Assembly: GCA_030949985.1 (NCBI GenBank)
Contig: JAUZRX010000119.1
Coordinates: 1-64,000 of the forward strand
Origin: Acidobacteriota bacterium
GTDB taxonomy: Bacteria > Acidobacteriota > Polarisedimenticolia > J045
Direction: 5' to 3'
Length of the DNA stretch: 64,000 nucleotides
Every line of letters starts with the position of its first letter. Position 1 is the stretch's first letter. The notes under the pieces were generated by a model that was not told the origin of the DNA, did not search any database, and was given only the letters and a program-made list of their open reading frames with translations. Below, piece after piece: positions 51,297 to 59,285 of the stretch. The position numbers and the translations under genes were made by a program.

Positions 51297-52661
51297 TCAG
51301 CGAATCCAGACGGTCTTGATGTTGACGAACTCGCGGATCCCCTCGCGGCCCAGCTCGCGGCCGTAGCCGGAGAGCTTGATGCCTCCGAAGGGCAGGCGGG
51401 GGTCGGACTTGACCATGCCGTTGACGAAGGCGGCGCCGGCCTCCATCTGCAGGGCGAAGCGTTCGGCGCGGGCGGTGTCGCCGCTGAACACCGCGGCGCC
51501 CAGGCCGAAGGGGGTGTCGTTGGCCAGGCGCAGGGCGTCGGCCTCGTCGGTGGCGCGCAGCACCACCGCCACCGGGCCGAAGAGTTCCTCCTCGTAGGCT
51601 CGCATGCCCGGGCGCACGGCGTCGAGGATCGTCGCGGCGTAGAAGGCGCCGGGGCCGGGCAGGGGCTCACCGCCGCAGAGCACCCGGGCGCCGGCGGCCA
51701 CCGAATCGAGCACCTGCTGGTGGATCTCGTCCCGCAGATCGTGGCGGGCCAGGGGAGCGAGGGTGGTGGTCTCGTCGAGTGGGTCGCCGGGCCGGAGCTG
51801 CTCGACCCGGGAGCGGAAGCGCTCGAGGAAGGCCTCGGCGATGGAGTCCACGAGAATGAATCGCTTGGCCGCGATGCAGCTCTGGCCCGCGTTGAGAAAA
51901 CGCGAAGTCACCCCCTGCTCGACGGCCAGGTCCAGGTCGGCGTCTTCGAGCACCACGAAGGGGTCCGAGCCTCCCAGCTCGAGCACTGTCTTCTTCAGCG
52001 CCCGCCCCGCCGCGGCGGCCACCTGCCGGCCGGCGGGATCGGAGCCGGTGAGGGTCACCGCGCGCACCCGCGGATCGGCGATCACCGGCGCCACTTCCGA
52101 GGCGCGGATCATCAGCGTGGTGAACGCTCCGTCGGGAGCGCCGGCGGCCTGCCACACGCGCTCGATTTCCACGGCGCAGCGGGGCACGTTCGACGCGTGC
52201 TTGAGCAGGCCCACGTTGCCCGCCACGAGGGCCGGTGCGGCGAAGCGGAAGACCTGCCAGAGGGGGAAATTCCAGGGCATCACCGCCAGCACGGCGCCGA
52301 GGGGCTGGAAGACCACGTAGCTGCGGCCCGCATCGCTGGCCACGACCTCCGGCTCGAGGTAGGCCGGCCCGTGCTCGGCGTAGTGCTCGCAGACCCAGGC
52401 ACACTTGTCCACTTCCGCCCGGGCCTCGTTGATGCACTTGCCCATCTCGAGGCTCATGGTGCGCGCCAGTTCCTCCCGCCGGTCGCGCAGCACACCGGCG
52501 GCGCGCGAGACGATTCGGCAGCGGTCCCGGAGCGGCGTGGCGGCCCAGGATCGGGCTGTCTCGGCGGCGGTGTCCAGGGCGCTTTCGACCCGTTCTGCGG
52601 GCCAGGTCGCCAGGGTTTCCAGGACATCTCCGGTGGCGGGGTTGATCGACTGCAGGCTCAT
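51297..52661 (-). CDS. gabD: Succinate-semialdehyde-type aldehyde dehydrogenase
   Basis: A 454-aa NAD(P)-dependent aldehyde dehydrogenase closest in pattern to the shorter succinate-semialdehyde dehydrogenases. Key parts are MPWNFPLWQVFRF, TGSDPAGRQVA, ELGGSDPFVV (E228) and NAGQSCIAAKRF (nucleophile C262). The C terminus is LPFGGIKLSGYGRELGREG. The start at 52661 has GGAG about 11 bases upstream. A GABA-type aminotransferase gene 2.7 kb away makes the product of that reaction, succinate semialdehyde, a plausible substrate. A broken partial copy of this gene lies at 49361. Confidence 0.9.
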   Translation of the reverse strand: MSLQSINPATGDVLETLATWPAERVESALDTAAETARSWAATPLRDRCRIVSRAAGVLRDRREELARTMSLEMGKCINEARAEVDKCAWVCEHYAEHGPAYLEPEVVASDAGRSYVVFQPLGAVLAVMPWNFPLWQVFRFAAPALVAGNVGLLKHASNVPRCAVEIERVWQAAGAPDGAFTTLMIRASEVAPVIADPRVRAVTLTGSDPAGRQVAAAAGRALKKTVLELGGSDPFVVLEDADLDLAVEQGVTSRFLNAGQSCIAAKRFILVDSIAEAFLERFRSRVEQLRPGDPLDETTTLAPLARHDLRDEIHQQVLDSVAAGARVLCGGEPLPGPGAFYAATILDAVRPGMRAYEEELFGPVAVVLRATDEADALRLANDTPFGLGAAVFSGDTARAERFALQMEAGAAFVNGMVKSDPRLPFGGIKLSGYGRELGREGIREFVNIKTVWIR

Positions 52662-52683
52662 GGTGGGCAGGACTCCAGGGGGC

Positions 52684-53598
52684 TCAGAAACGCACGGAGA
52701 AAAAGAGACTGTAGTGGAAGGTGCTCGAATCGTACTCGTAAGAATACGTGCTGTCTGCGGCGGGGACACGGTAGAGATTGCGCGCGTACTCCATCTCGGT
52801 ACCCACGGCGTACTGCCCGCGCATGCCGAAGCGATAGCCCACCTGGGGTTGGCAGATCAGCTTGTGCTCGCCGCCCGGAGCCAGCCAGGTGGGCCCCTTG
52901 CTCATCAGGCCGGGATAGAAGTCCGGCCACTGCTCGACGACCTGCCACTCCTGCTTCCAGTAGTCGCAGAAGCCGCGGGTGAAGATCTCGTTCTTGCCCG
53001 CCCGCCAGGTCTTGAGCCACTCGACGGTGACCTGCCAGCCGTCCTCGTAGGGCCAGTCGTCGCGCACGGTGGCCAGTTGGGGGTAGCCGAAATAGTCGAT
53101 GTAGGGAATCTCGTACTCTTCGTGGTAGGTCTTGAACTTCTTGCGCAGCAGGTGGACGTCCAGCACGTCGATCGCGCCGCCGCCGAAGCTGAGCACCGTG
53201 CCGAAGAGCCACGCCTGGGGAATGAGCTGGTAGCGGCTGTCGGCCAGGCCGTGGTTGTACTGCACCGTCAGGCCCAGGTCGGTCAGCCAGCGGGGCAGGG
53301 TCATGCCGGTGGTCTTGCTCAGGCTGAGGATCGGGGCGACCTCCAGGTAGAGCGTGTCGGTCTCTGTCGAGCGATCGGGCTTGAAGTCCACGTCCAGGTA
53401 GTAGTTGAACGAACCCCAGGAGGTGAAGCCATTGCCCCGTAGGGTCATCAGGTAGCTGGCGCCCGATCCGTAGTACCAGTCGGGGTTGCGGTCGAAGACG
53501 GCGTGAACCTCCACCTCCCCGGTGCCCGCCGCGGCGAAGGGGAGCACGGTGAGAGCGGTGACGAGGGCGAGTCCGGCCAGGGTCCTGGCGATGGTCAT
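52684..53598 (-). CDS. Outer-membrane channel protein (Tsx/DUF5020-like)
   Basis: A 304-aa exported protein with signal MTIARTLAGLALVTALTVLP. The mature part alternates polar and aromatic/hydrophobic residues as in a beta-barrel (DWYYGSGASYLMTLRGNG; FNYYLDVDFKP) and ends in Phe after YSLFFSVRF, the outer-membrane insertion signal. It resembles the Tsx/DUF5020 group, which allow nucleosides or other small solutes to diffuse. AAGGAG is about ten bases before the ATG. It is in one operon with the SSS symporter, implying passage of the same solute. Confidence 0.78.
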   Translation of the reverse strand: MTIARTLAGLALVTALTVLPFAAAGTGEVEVHAVFDRNPDWYYGSGASYLMTLRGNGFTSWGSFNYYLDVDFKPDRSTETDTLYLEVAPILSLSKTTGMTLPRWLTDLGLTVQYNHGLADSRYQLIPQAWLFGTVLSFGGGAIDVLDVHLLRKKFKTYHEEYEIPYIDYFGYPQLATVRDDWPYEDGWQVTVEWLKTWRAGKNEIFTRGFCDYWKQEWQVVEQWPDFYPGLMSKGPTWLAPGGEHKLICQPQVGYRFGMRGQYAVGTEMEYARNLYRVPAADSTYSYEYDSSTFHYSLFFSVRF

Positions 53599-53813
53599 GA
53601 TGGTTTTTCTCCTTTCTTGTCGGTCGGGCGCGCACGCAGCAACGTGGCGACTTCCAGCGAGCCGCCCACGGCGGAGAGGATCCAGATCGGCAGCAGGCTG
53701 CCCAGGGTCAGGTAGAGCAGGGCGACGATGCGGCCGGTCAGGAGCAGAACGTTGAACAGCACGAACAGTCCCCAGACCAGGATCCACCCGGCGATGATCG
53801 CCGTCCGTTTCAT
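53595..53813 (-). CDS. Small two-helix membrane protein, probable symporter subunit
   Basis: A 72-aa protein with two hydrophobic helices (AIIAGWILVWGLFVLFNVLL and LLYLTLGSLLPIWILSAVGG) and a charged tail. Both ends overlap neighbours by ATGA, the symporter upstream and the outer-membrane protein downstream. Some SSS transporters work with a small two-helix partner (for example DUF4212 proteins), and position and topology suggest the same here. Sequence identity to that family is not claimed. Confidence 0.7.
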   Translation of the reverse strand: MKRTAIIAGWILVWGLFVLFNVLLLTGRIVALLYLTLGSLLPIWILSAVGGSLEVATLLRARPTDKKGEKPS

Positions 53814-55321
53814 GCGGGTTTCCTCGCGGGAGTCGCCAGGGAGACGGTGACCAGCACCAGCAGGGACAGGCCCATGCCCACGTGGGCGGCGTGCAGCCCG
53901 TGCCACAGGGCGTTGGCCGAACCGGCCTGCAGCCAGGCGCCGATGGCCCAGGCGAAGCTCGATCCCGATCCGGAGACCAGTGCGGCGATGGCGCCGGCCG
54001 AGGTGGCCCGCGGCCAGTACCAGGCCGCGAGCACCGGCCAGAACAGTCCGCTGACGGCGATCGTCTGGCCGATGATCCAGAGGGGGACGAGCACCGGAAT
54101 CCACAGGGCCGCGGCAACGCCGAACAGGCCTGTGGCCAGCACGGCCAGCCGGCCGACGCGCACCGGATGCCGCCGGCTCCACGCCCCGGCGACCCGCTCG
54201 AGCAGGTCGCTCTGGAGGATCGTCGCGCCGTTCATCAGGAAGGACGACGCGCAGGAGAGCACTGTCATCAGGAAGGAGACCAGCAGGAAAGCGGCCACCC
54301 CTGTGCCCACGTGGTTCTGAATGAAATGCAGGTAGACCAGGTCGGATCCGATGTCGTCCGGCAGGTTCAGCCGATCGCTGCGGACCGCCGCGGCGAGCAG
54401 CATGCCCGCCAGGAAGGAGACCGCCGTCCAGGGGGAGGAGACCGAGGCGACCACCAGGGCGTTGCGGGAGGTCTTCTGGTCGCGGGCCATGTAGGCCCAC
54501 TGGTAGAGCCAGGGATCGACGAAGTAGAACAGGCCCATGGAGATCACCCACACCGACAACAGGGCCGGATCGATGCTCCACACGTCGAGGAAGGACGCCG
54601 GCAACTCCCGGGTCAAGGCCGCGCCCGCCTCCCGCAGCGAGCCGTGCAGGCCGATCGCCAGCACCAGGAAGAGGAACATCCCCAGGCCCTGGAACAGGGC
54701 CTGCAGCCACTGGCTGGTGATCGCCGAGTACTGCCCGCCGAGCATGCTGTAGGCCAGCACCACGCCGGCTCCCAGCAGCACTCCGCTGGCCGTGTCCAGG
54801 CCGAAAGCCGCCCGCAGCAGGGTGCCGAGGGCCAGGAACTGCAGGCCGGTGATGAAGGCCGGCCGCAGGTAGGTCAGCACCAGGGCCGGCCCGCGCATCC
54901 CCGGCCCGAAGCGCCAGACGAGGAAATCGGCCAGGGTGAATGCCCCGTGCCGGCGGCCGAAGCGATTGATCGCCGGGCCGAAGAAAGCGGCGAACAGGGG
55001 TACCGTCAGGCTGGAGACCACGATCAGCCAGATCGACGAGATGCCGCTGGCATAGCCCTCCCCGGTGAACCCCGCCAGCGAGGCCCCACCGATGGAGGCT
55101 CCGGTATAGGCGCCGAAGAACAGCCAGAAGCCCACCCCGCGGCCCATCAGCAGGAACTCGCCCCGGGACTCGATCTTCGAAAAGCGTGCTCCCAGCCAGC
55201 CGAAAAGCGCGAGCAGCAGCAGCACGCCGACCCAGGCGATGAGGGTCACCTGGTGCCGGTGGGCCGCGCCCAGGGGCTCGGCGGCCAGGGCGAAGAAAAT
55301 GATGGGGGAGGTGGCGCCCAT
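53810..55321 (-). CDS. Sodium:solute symporter (SSS family)
   Basis: A 503-aa transporter with about 13 membrane helices. The Na+ site region is recognisable: FGAYTGASIGGASLAGFTGEGY in TM2-like position, LAYSMLGGQYSAITSQWLQ and SFLMTVLSCASSFLMNGATI in TM9-like position. ATG 55321 was chosen because a start at 55375 would add an unlikely 18-residue extension. Encoded divergently from a GABA-type aminotransferase, it is a candidate uptake system for an amine or amino acid. The substrate is inferred from context only. Confidence 0.9.
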   Translation of the reverse strand: MGATSPIIFFALAAEPLGAAHRHQVTLIAWVGVLLLLALFGWLGARFSKIESRGEFLLMGRGVGFWLFFGAYTGASIGGASLAGFTGEGYASGISSIWLIVVSSLTVPLFAAFFGPAINRFGRRHGAFTLADFLVWRFGPGMRGPALVLTYLRPAFITGLQFLALGTLLRAAFGLDTASGVLLGAGVVLAYSMLGGQYSAITSQWLQALFQGLGMFLFLVLAIGLHGSLREAGAALTRELPASFLDVWSIDPALLSVWVISMGLFYFVDPWLYQWAYMARDQKTSRNALVVASVSSPWTAVSFLAGMLLAAAVRSDRLNLPDDIGSDLVYLHFIQNHVGTGVAAFLLVSFLMTVLSCASSFLMNGATILQSDLLERVAGAWSRRHPVRVGRLAVLATGLFGVAAALWIPVLVPLWIIGQTIAVSGLFWPVLAAWYWPRATSAGAIAALVSGSGSSFAWAIGAWLQAGSANALWHGLHAAHVGMGLSLLVLVTVSLATPARKPA

Positions 55322-55336
55322 GGTCCCTCTTTCGTG

Positions 55337-55380
55337 TTGCAAATCTGCAAAAGTGTGGTAGGTTTGCCCTCTCATGTCAA
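55337..55380. promoter_or_regulatory. Divergent promoter/operator between symporter and aminotransferase
   Basis: An inverted repeat TTGCA-N4-TGCAA lies at 55337-55350. On the minus strand TTGACA (55380-55375), 17 bases, CACACT could drive the symporter operon. On the plus strand TTGCAA, 16 bases, TAGGTT could start the aminotransferase mRNA within a few bases of its ATG, that is, almost leaderless. The inverted repeat would overlap both, giving joint control. Confidence 0.4.
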
Positions 55381-56696
55381 GGCCTAATCACAACGGAAAG
55401 ACCGGAGTGCCCCGGGCGCTGGCCACCCTGACCGATCGGCTCGCGGCTCACGCCGAGGGGGCCTGGGTGACCGATACCGCAGGTCGCACCTACCTCGATT
55501 TCGCCACCGGCATCGGCACCCTGGCCACCGGTCACCGGCATCCGAAGGTGCTCGCCGCCGTCCGGCGCCAGCTCGACCGGCTGGTGCACACCTGCTACTC
55601 CGTGATGCCCTACGAGTCCTACCAGGAGCTGGTCGGGCGGTTGATCGACTTGACTCCGGGCTCGTTCCCCAAGCGGGGGTTGCTGCTCAACTCGGGGGCG
55701 GAGGCGGTGGAGAACGCCCTGAAAATCGCGCGGGCCGCCACCGGGCGTCCGGCGGTGCTTTGTTTCGAGGGCGCCTTCCATGGCCGCACGCTGCTGGCCC
55801 TGGGGTTGACGAGCAAGACCTCCACCTACAAGCGCGGTTTCGGGCCCTACCCGGGGGAGATCTACCGGGTGCCCTATCCCTACTGCTACCGCTGTCCCGT
55901 GGGGCGGGAGCCGGCGACCTGCTCGGTGGACTGCCGGCGTCTGCTCGAAGAGGCCCTGGCGACCCACGTCGACGGCCGGGCCCTGGCGGCGGTGTTGATC
56001 GAGCCCCAACTCGGCGAAGGCGGGGGGGCGGTCGCGCCGTTCCCCTTCCTCCAGGCCATCCGGGAGTTGTGTGACCGGACCGGCGCGGTCATGGTGGTCG
56101 ACGAGGTGCAGACCGGCTTCGGCCGCACAGGATCCCTCTTCGCCGTCGAGCAGGCCGGTGTCGAGCCGGACTTGATGGTGATGGCCAAGTCCCTCGCCTC
56201 GGGTTTTCCGATCTCGGCGGTGGTGGGGCGTGCGGAACTGTTCGACGGCATCCAGGTCGGGGGCCTGGGCGGCACCTATGGCGGCAATCCGGTTTCCTGC
56301 GCGGCGGCCCTGGCCACCCTGGAGGTGATCGTCGGCCAGCGGCTGCCCGAGCGGGCCCGCCGACTCGGCGCTGTCATGCGCCGCCGCATGCAACTCTGGC
56401 AGGAACGCTATCCCGAATACCTCGGCGACCTGCGGGGCCTGGGGGCCATGCTGGCCCTGGAAGTGGTGAGCGACAGGCAGACCCGCCGGCCGCTGCCCGC
56501 CCTGGCTCGGGCCTGGAGCCAGGCTTGCCTCGACGAGGGCCTGCTGCTGCTGACCGCCGGGGTGCATGGCAACGTGGTGCGGGTGCTGATCCCGCTGATC
56601 ATCAGCGACGCCGATCTGAACGAGGGGCTCGAGCGCATGGAGCGCGCCCTGGAGACGGCCGTCGCCTCCCTGGCTCGGGTCGAGGAGACAACCTGA
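55374..56696 (+). CDS. gabT: Class III aminotransferase (4-aminobutyrate type)
   Basis: A 440-aa PLP enzyme of the omega-amino-acid aminotransferase group. Motifs are DFATGIGTLATGHRHPKV, LLNSGAEAVENALKIAR, FEGAFHGRT, DEVQTGFGRTG and the cofactor lysine in AKSLASGFPIS. An unusual Cys cluster (CYRCPVGREPATCSVDC, about residues 172-188) matches the iron-sulfur-like cysteines of some GabT enzymes. GABA to succinate semialdehyde is the best guess, supported by the linked dehydrogenase. The stop shares a base with the next start. Confidence 0.88.
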   Translation: MSRPNHNGKTGVPRALATLTDRLAAHAEGAWVTDTAGRTYLDFATGIGTLATGHRHPKVLAAVRRQLDRLVHTCYSVMPYESYQELVGRLIDLTPGSFPKRGLLLNSGAEAVENALKIARAATGRPAVLCFEGAFHGRTLLALGLTSKTSTYKRGFGPYPGEIYRVPYPYCYRCPVGREPATCSVDCRRLLEEALATHVDGRALAAVLIEPQLGEGGGAVAPFPFLQAIRELCDRTGAVMVVDEVQTGFGRTGSLFAVEQAGVEPDLMVMAKSLASGFPISAVVGRAELFDGIQVGGLGGTYGGNPVSCAAALATLEVIVGQRLPERARRLGAVMRRRMQLWQERYPEYLGDLRGLGAMLALEVVSDRQTRRPLPALARAWSQACLDEGLLLLTAGVHGNVVRVLIPLIISDADLNEGLERMERALETAVASLARVEETT

Positions 56697-57985
56697 TGCG
56701 TGCAACGACGCTGGGTCTTTGGACAACGCTGCTGTTCGTGGTGCCGGTGGCCGCCGCCGGGAGCGACGCGGCCGATGAGGTGCGGGTGCGCGTCCTGCCC
56801 TCCCGCGTGGATGCGGTGCTGGACCACACCGGCCCCTACACGGGGCTGGCCGATGCGTTCCTCGACCTTCTCGACTGGATCGAGGCCGGGCGCTGGATCC
56901 CCGTCGGTCGCGGTGTCGGCGTGTTTCACGACGATCCGACCCGGGTCCCGGCGCCCAAGCTGCGGGCCGAGGCCCGCATCCCGATCAACGTCTACGGCGG
57001 CTTCCTGCCCCGGCCGCCGCCGGGAGAAGTGGGGGCGCGCCTCGAGCGCACCGAACCGCTGCTCGTCGCCTCCGCCCTTCACGTGGGGCCCTACGACCGG
57101 GTCCTGCCGGTGATCGACCGCATCCTGGGCAGGCTACCGCGGCTGGGCCTGAAGGTGGCCGGCCCCGAAATGGAGCGCTATCTCAACGATCCCGCCGACA
57201 CGCCCCCGGAGGCCCTCGAGACCGAGGTGCTCTTCCCGGTCGCGCCGCGCCGCAAGAAGGTGGACGTGGGCATCTACGCGGGATGGGGCGGATTTCCCCA
57301 AGGTGTCGAGGCGGCCTCCCTGTGCTTCACTGCCGCCGGCTTGAGCGTGCGACCGATCTCGGCGGCCGAGATCAACGACGGATCGTTTGCCCGGAAGATC
57401 CGCCTGCTCTACATGCCCGGAGGGTGGGCGGCCCACTACGTGCGCGACATCAAGGACGCAGGGGCCCGCCACATCGAGCGCTTCGTCCGCGAGGGGGGGG
57501 GCTACATCGGCATCTGCGCGGGCAGTTATTATGCGGCCCGGCAGATCTCTTGGAGCGGCAAGACGTGGTCCTACGACATCGACCTGTTTCCCGGTGTACC
57601 CAGCGGACCGATCCGCAAGATCGCTCCCTGGCCCTACTATGTCACCACCGGGGTGAAGCTCGATACCGGCCACCCGATCACCGCCGGCGGTCCGGCGCGC
57701 CGCGTCACTCTCTACTACGGCGGTCCGGTGCTCGAGCCCCGGGAGGGCAGCGGGGTGAAGGTGCTGGGTACCTTCGAGAAGACCGGGCAGCCGGCCATCG
57801 TCGCCTTCGAGAAGGGCAAGGGGAAGGTTTTTCTCAGTGCCGTCCACCTGGAGTTCGACCTGACCAGCGAGGTGGACAACACGCCCTGGCCGGAAAACGA
57901 AAAGGGCATCGAGGACGACCAGAGCGATTGGGAGATGCTGCAGCGGGCCGCACGCTGGATTCTTGGCGAGCTGCCGGATCGTTGA
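56696..57985 (+). CDS. Exported GyrI-like/BPL_N (GATase-1-fold) protein
   Basis: A 429-aa exported protein (signal TTLGLWTTLLFVVPVAAAG). Residues of about 28-185 are a GyrI-like effector domain with two HxGPY motifs (DHTGPYTG; HVGPYDR). Residues of about 188-429 are a BPL_N/class I glutamine-amidotransferase-like fold: VDVGIYAGWGGFPQG, YMPGGWAAHY and GGGYIGICAGSYYAAR, with the nucleophile cysteine at C274. It is coupled to gabT by TGATG. GyrI-like domains bind small amphipathic ligands; BPL_N proteins are poorly known. The pairing suggests handling of an amide or amine ligand in the periplasm, which is inference. Confidence 0.8.
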   Translation: MRATTLGLWTTLLFVVPVAAAGSDAADEVRVRVLPSRVDAVLDHTGPYTGLADAFLDLLDWIEAGRWIPVGRGVGVFHDDPTRVPAPKLRAEARIPINVYGGFLPRPPPGEVGARLERTEPLLVASALHVGPYDRVLPVIDRILGRLPRLGLKVAGPEMERYLNDPADTPPEALETEVLFPVAPRRKKVDVGIYAGWGGFPQGVEAASLCFTAAGLSVRPISAAEINDGSFARKIRLLYMPGGWAAHYVRDIKDAGARHIERFVREGGGYIGICAGSYYAARQISWSGKTWSYDIDLFPGVPSGPIRKIAPWPYYVTTGVKLDTGHPITAGGPARRVTLYYGGPVLEPREGSGVKVLGTFEKTGQPAIVAFEKGKGKVFLSAVHLEFDLTSEVDNTPWPENEKGIEDDQSDWEMLQRAARWILGELPDR

Positions 57986-57989
57986 GCCG

Positions 57990-59264
57990 ATGACCTGCGG
58001 CCGGTATGCCGCCGCCCTGGCGGCCCTCGAAAGGGACTGGTCCGGGCAGGTCGCTCTGCTGCAGGAGATGGTGCGTATCCCTTCCGTCGTCGGTGACGAG
58101 GGCAAGGTGCAGCGATGGGTTCGCGAGCGTTTCGCGGCGCTCGGTCTCGACGTGCAGGAGATTCTGCTCGGCGAGGAGCGCCTGGCGGCCCATCCCACGG
58201 CTTTCGACACGGGGTTTCCCGGCGCCGGACGCCCCAATTTCCGTGGCCGCTGGGCCGGCACGGGCGACGGGCCGTCCCTGGTGCTCAACGCCCACGTGGA
58301 CGTGGTGCCCGTCGAGCCTGTCGACGCCTGGAGTGTGGATCCCTGGGGCGGCGAGATCCGCGGCGGCAGGCTCTACGGTCGGGGCGCGGCCGACATGAAA
58401 GGTGGTTGGATCGCGATCCATGCGGCCCTCGCCGCCTTGCGGGCGAGCGGCTACCGGCCGCCGGGCGATCTCTATTTCGAAAGCGTCGTCGAGGAAGAAG
58501 CCGGCGGCGTGCACGGCACGCTGGCCTGTCGCCTCGAACCGATTCCCGCCGACGGGATGATCATCACCGAGCCCCTGTGGACGCACGTCATCGTCGCCCA
58601 TCCGGGCATTCTCTACTTTCGCCTGCGCGTGGAGGGGCGTTCGACCCATGCGGCCCTGGCCCAGCACGGGGTCAGCGCCCTGCTCGAAGCGCTGCCCATC
58701 GTCGCGGCCCTCGAAGCGCTCGACCGGAGCCGGGCCCGGGCCCACCGCCATCCGCTCTTCGAACGCCTGCCCGGCTGCCAGGGGCGCTCGGTGCATCTGA
58801 ACCTGGGTGTGTGCCGTGCCGGCGACTGGCCTTCGACGGTGCCGGCCGAGGCCGTGATCGAGGCCCGGGTGTCCTACCTGCCCGGCGAAAGCGAGGCCGC
58901 CGTGCGGGACGAGATCCTCGAGACGGTGCGCGCCGCGGCCTCGACGCCCTGGCTGGTCGAGCATCCGCCGGAGGTGGAGTGGTTCGGTTGGCGGGGGCAA
59001 CCCTGGCAACAAGATCCGGCCCATCGTCTCGTGGGCCTGTTGCAGCAGGCCGTGGGTGCCGAGCGGGGTTCCGTGCCGGAAGTGGCGGCCGACACCGCCG
59101 GCCTCGATGCCCGCTGGGCGGGCGAGTTCGGCATCCCCTGCGCTGTCTTCGGGCCCTATGGCGAGCAGATCCACGGCGTCGACGAGTGGGTCGATCTGGA
59201 CAGCATACGGGTGGTCGCGCGGTCCCTGCTGCGCACCATCATCGACTGGCAGCACCCGCGCTGA
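57990..59264 (+). CDS. M20-family peptidase/deacylase
   Basis: A 424-aa metallo-hydrolase of the ArgE/DapE/CPG2 family. The two-metal site is complete: NAHVDVVP (His, Asp), GRGAADMKGG (Asp), EEEAGG (general-base Glu and metal Glu), and EQIHGVDEW near the C terminus (His). The lid domain between (about 190-310) has VEGRSTHAA. It starts four bases after the preceding stop. It could release an amine or amino acid from an N-acyl or peptide form for gabT. There is no signal peptide, so it is cytoplasmic. Confidence 0.9.
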   Translation: MTCGRYAAALAALERDWSGQVALLQEMVRIPSVVGDEGKVQRWVRERFAALGLDVQEILLGEERLAAHPTAFDTGFPGAGRPNFRGRWAGTGDGPSLVLNAHVDVVPVEPVDAWSVDPWGGEIRGGRLYGRGAADMKGGWIAIHAALAALRASGYRPPGDLYFESVVEEEAGGVHGTLACRLEPIPADGMIITEPLWTHVIVAHPGILYFRLRVEGRSTHAALAQHGVSALLEALPIVAALEALDRSRARAHRHPLFERLPGCQGRSVHLNLGVCRAGDWPSTVPAEAVIEARVSYLPGESEAAVRDEILETVRAAASTPWLVEHPPEVEWFGWRGQPWQQDPAHRLVGLLQQAVGAERGSVPEVAADTAGLDARWAGEFGIPCAVFGPYGEQIHGVDEWVDLDSIRVVARSLLRTIIDWQHPR

Positions 59265-59285
59265 GCGGCGACCGGCCGGCGGCTC

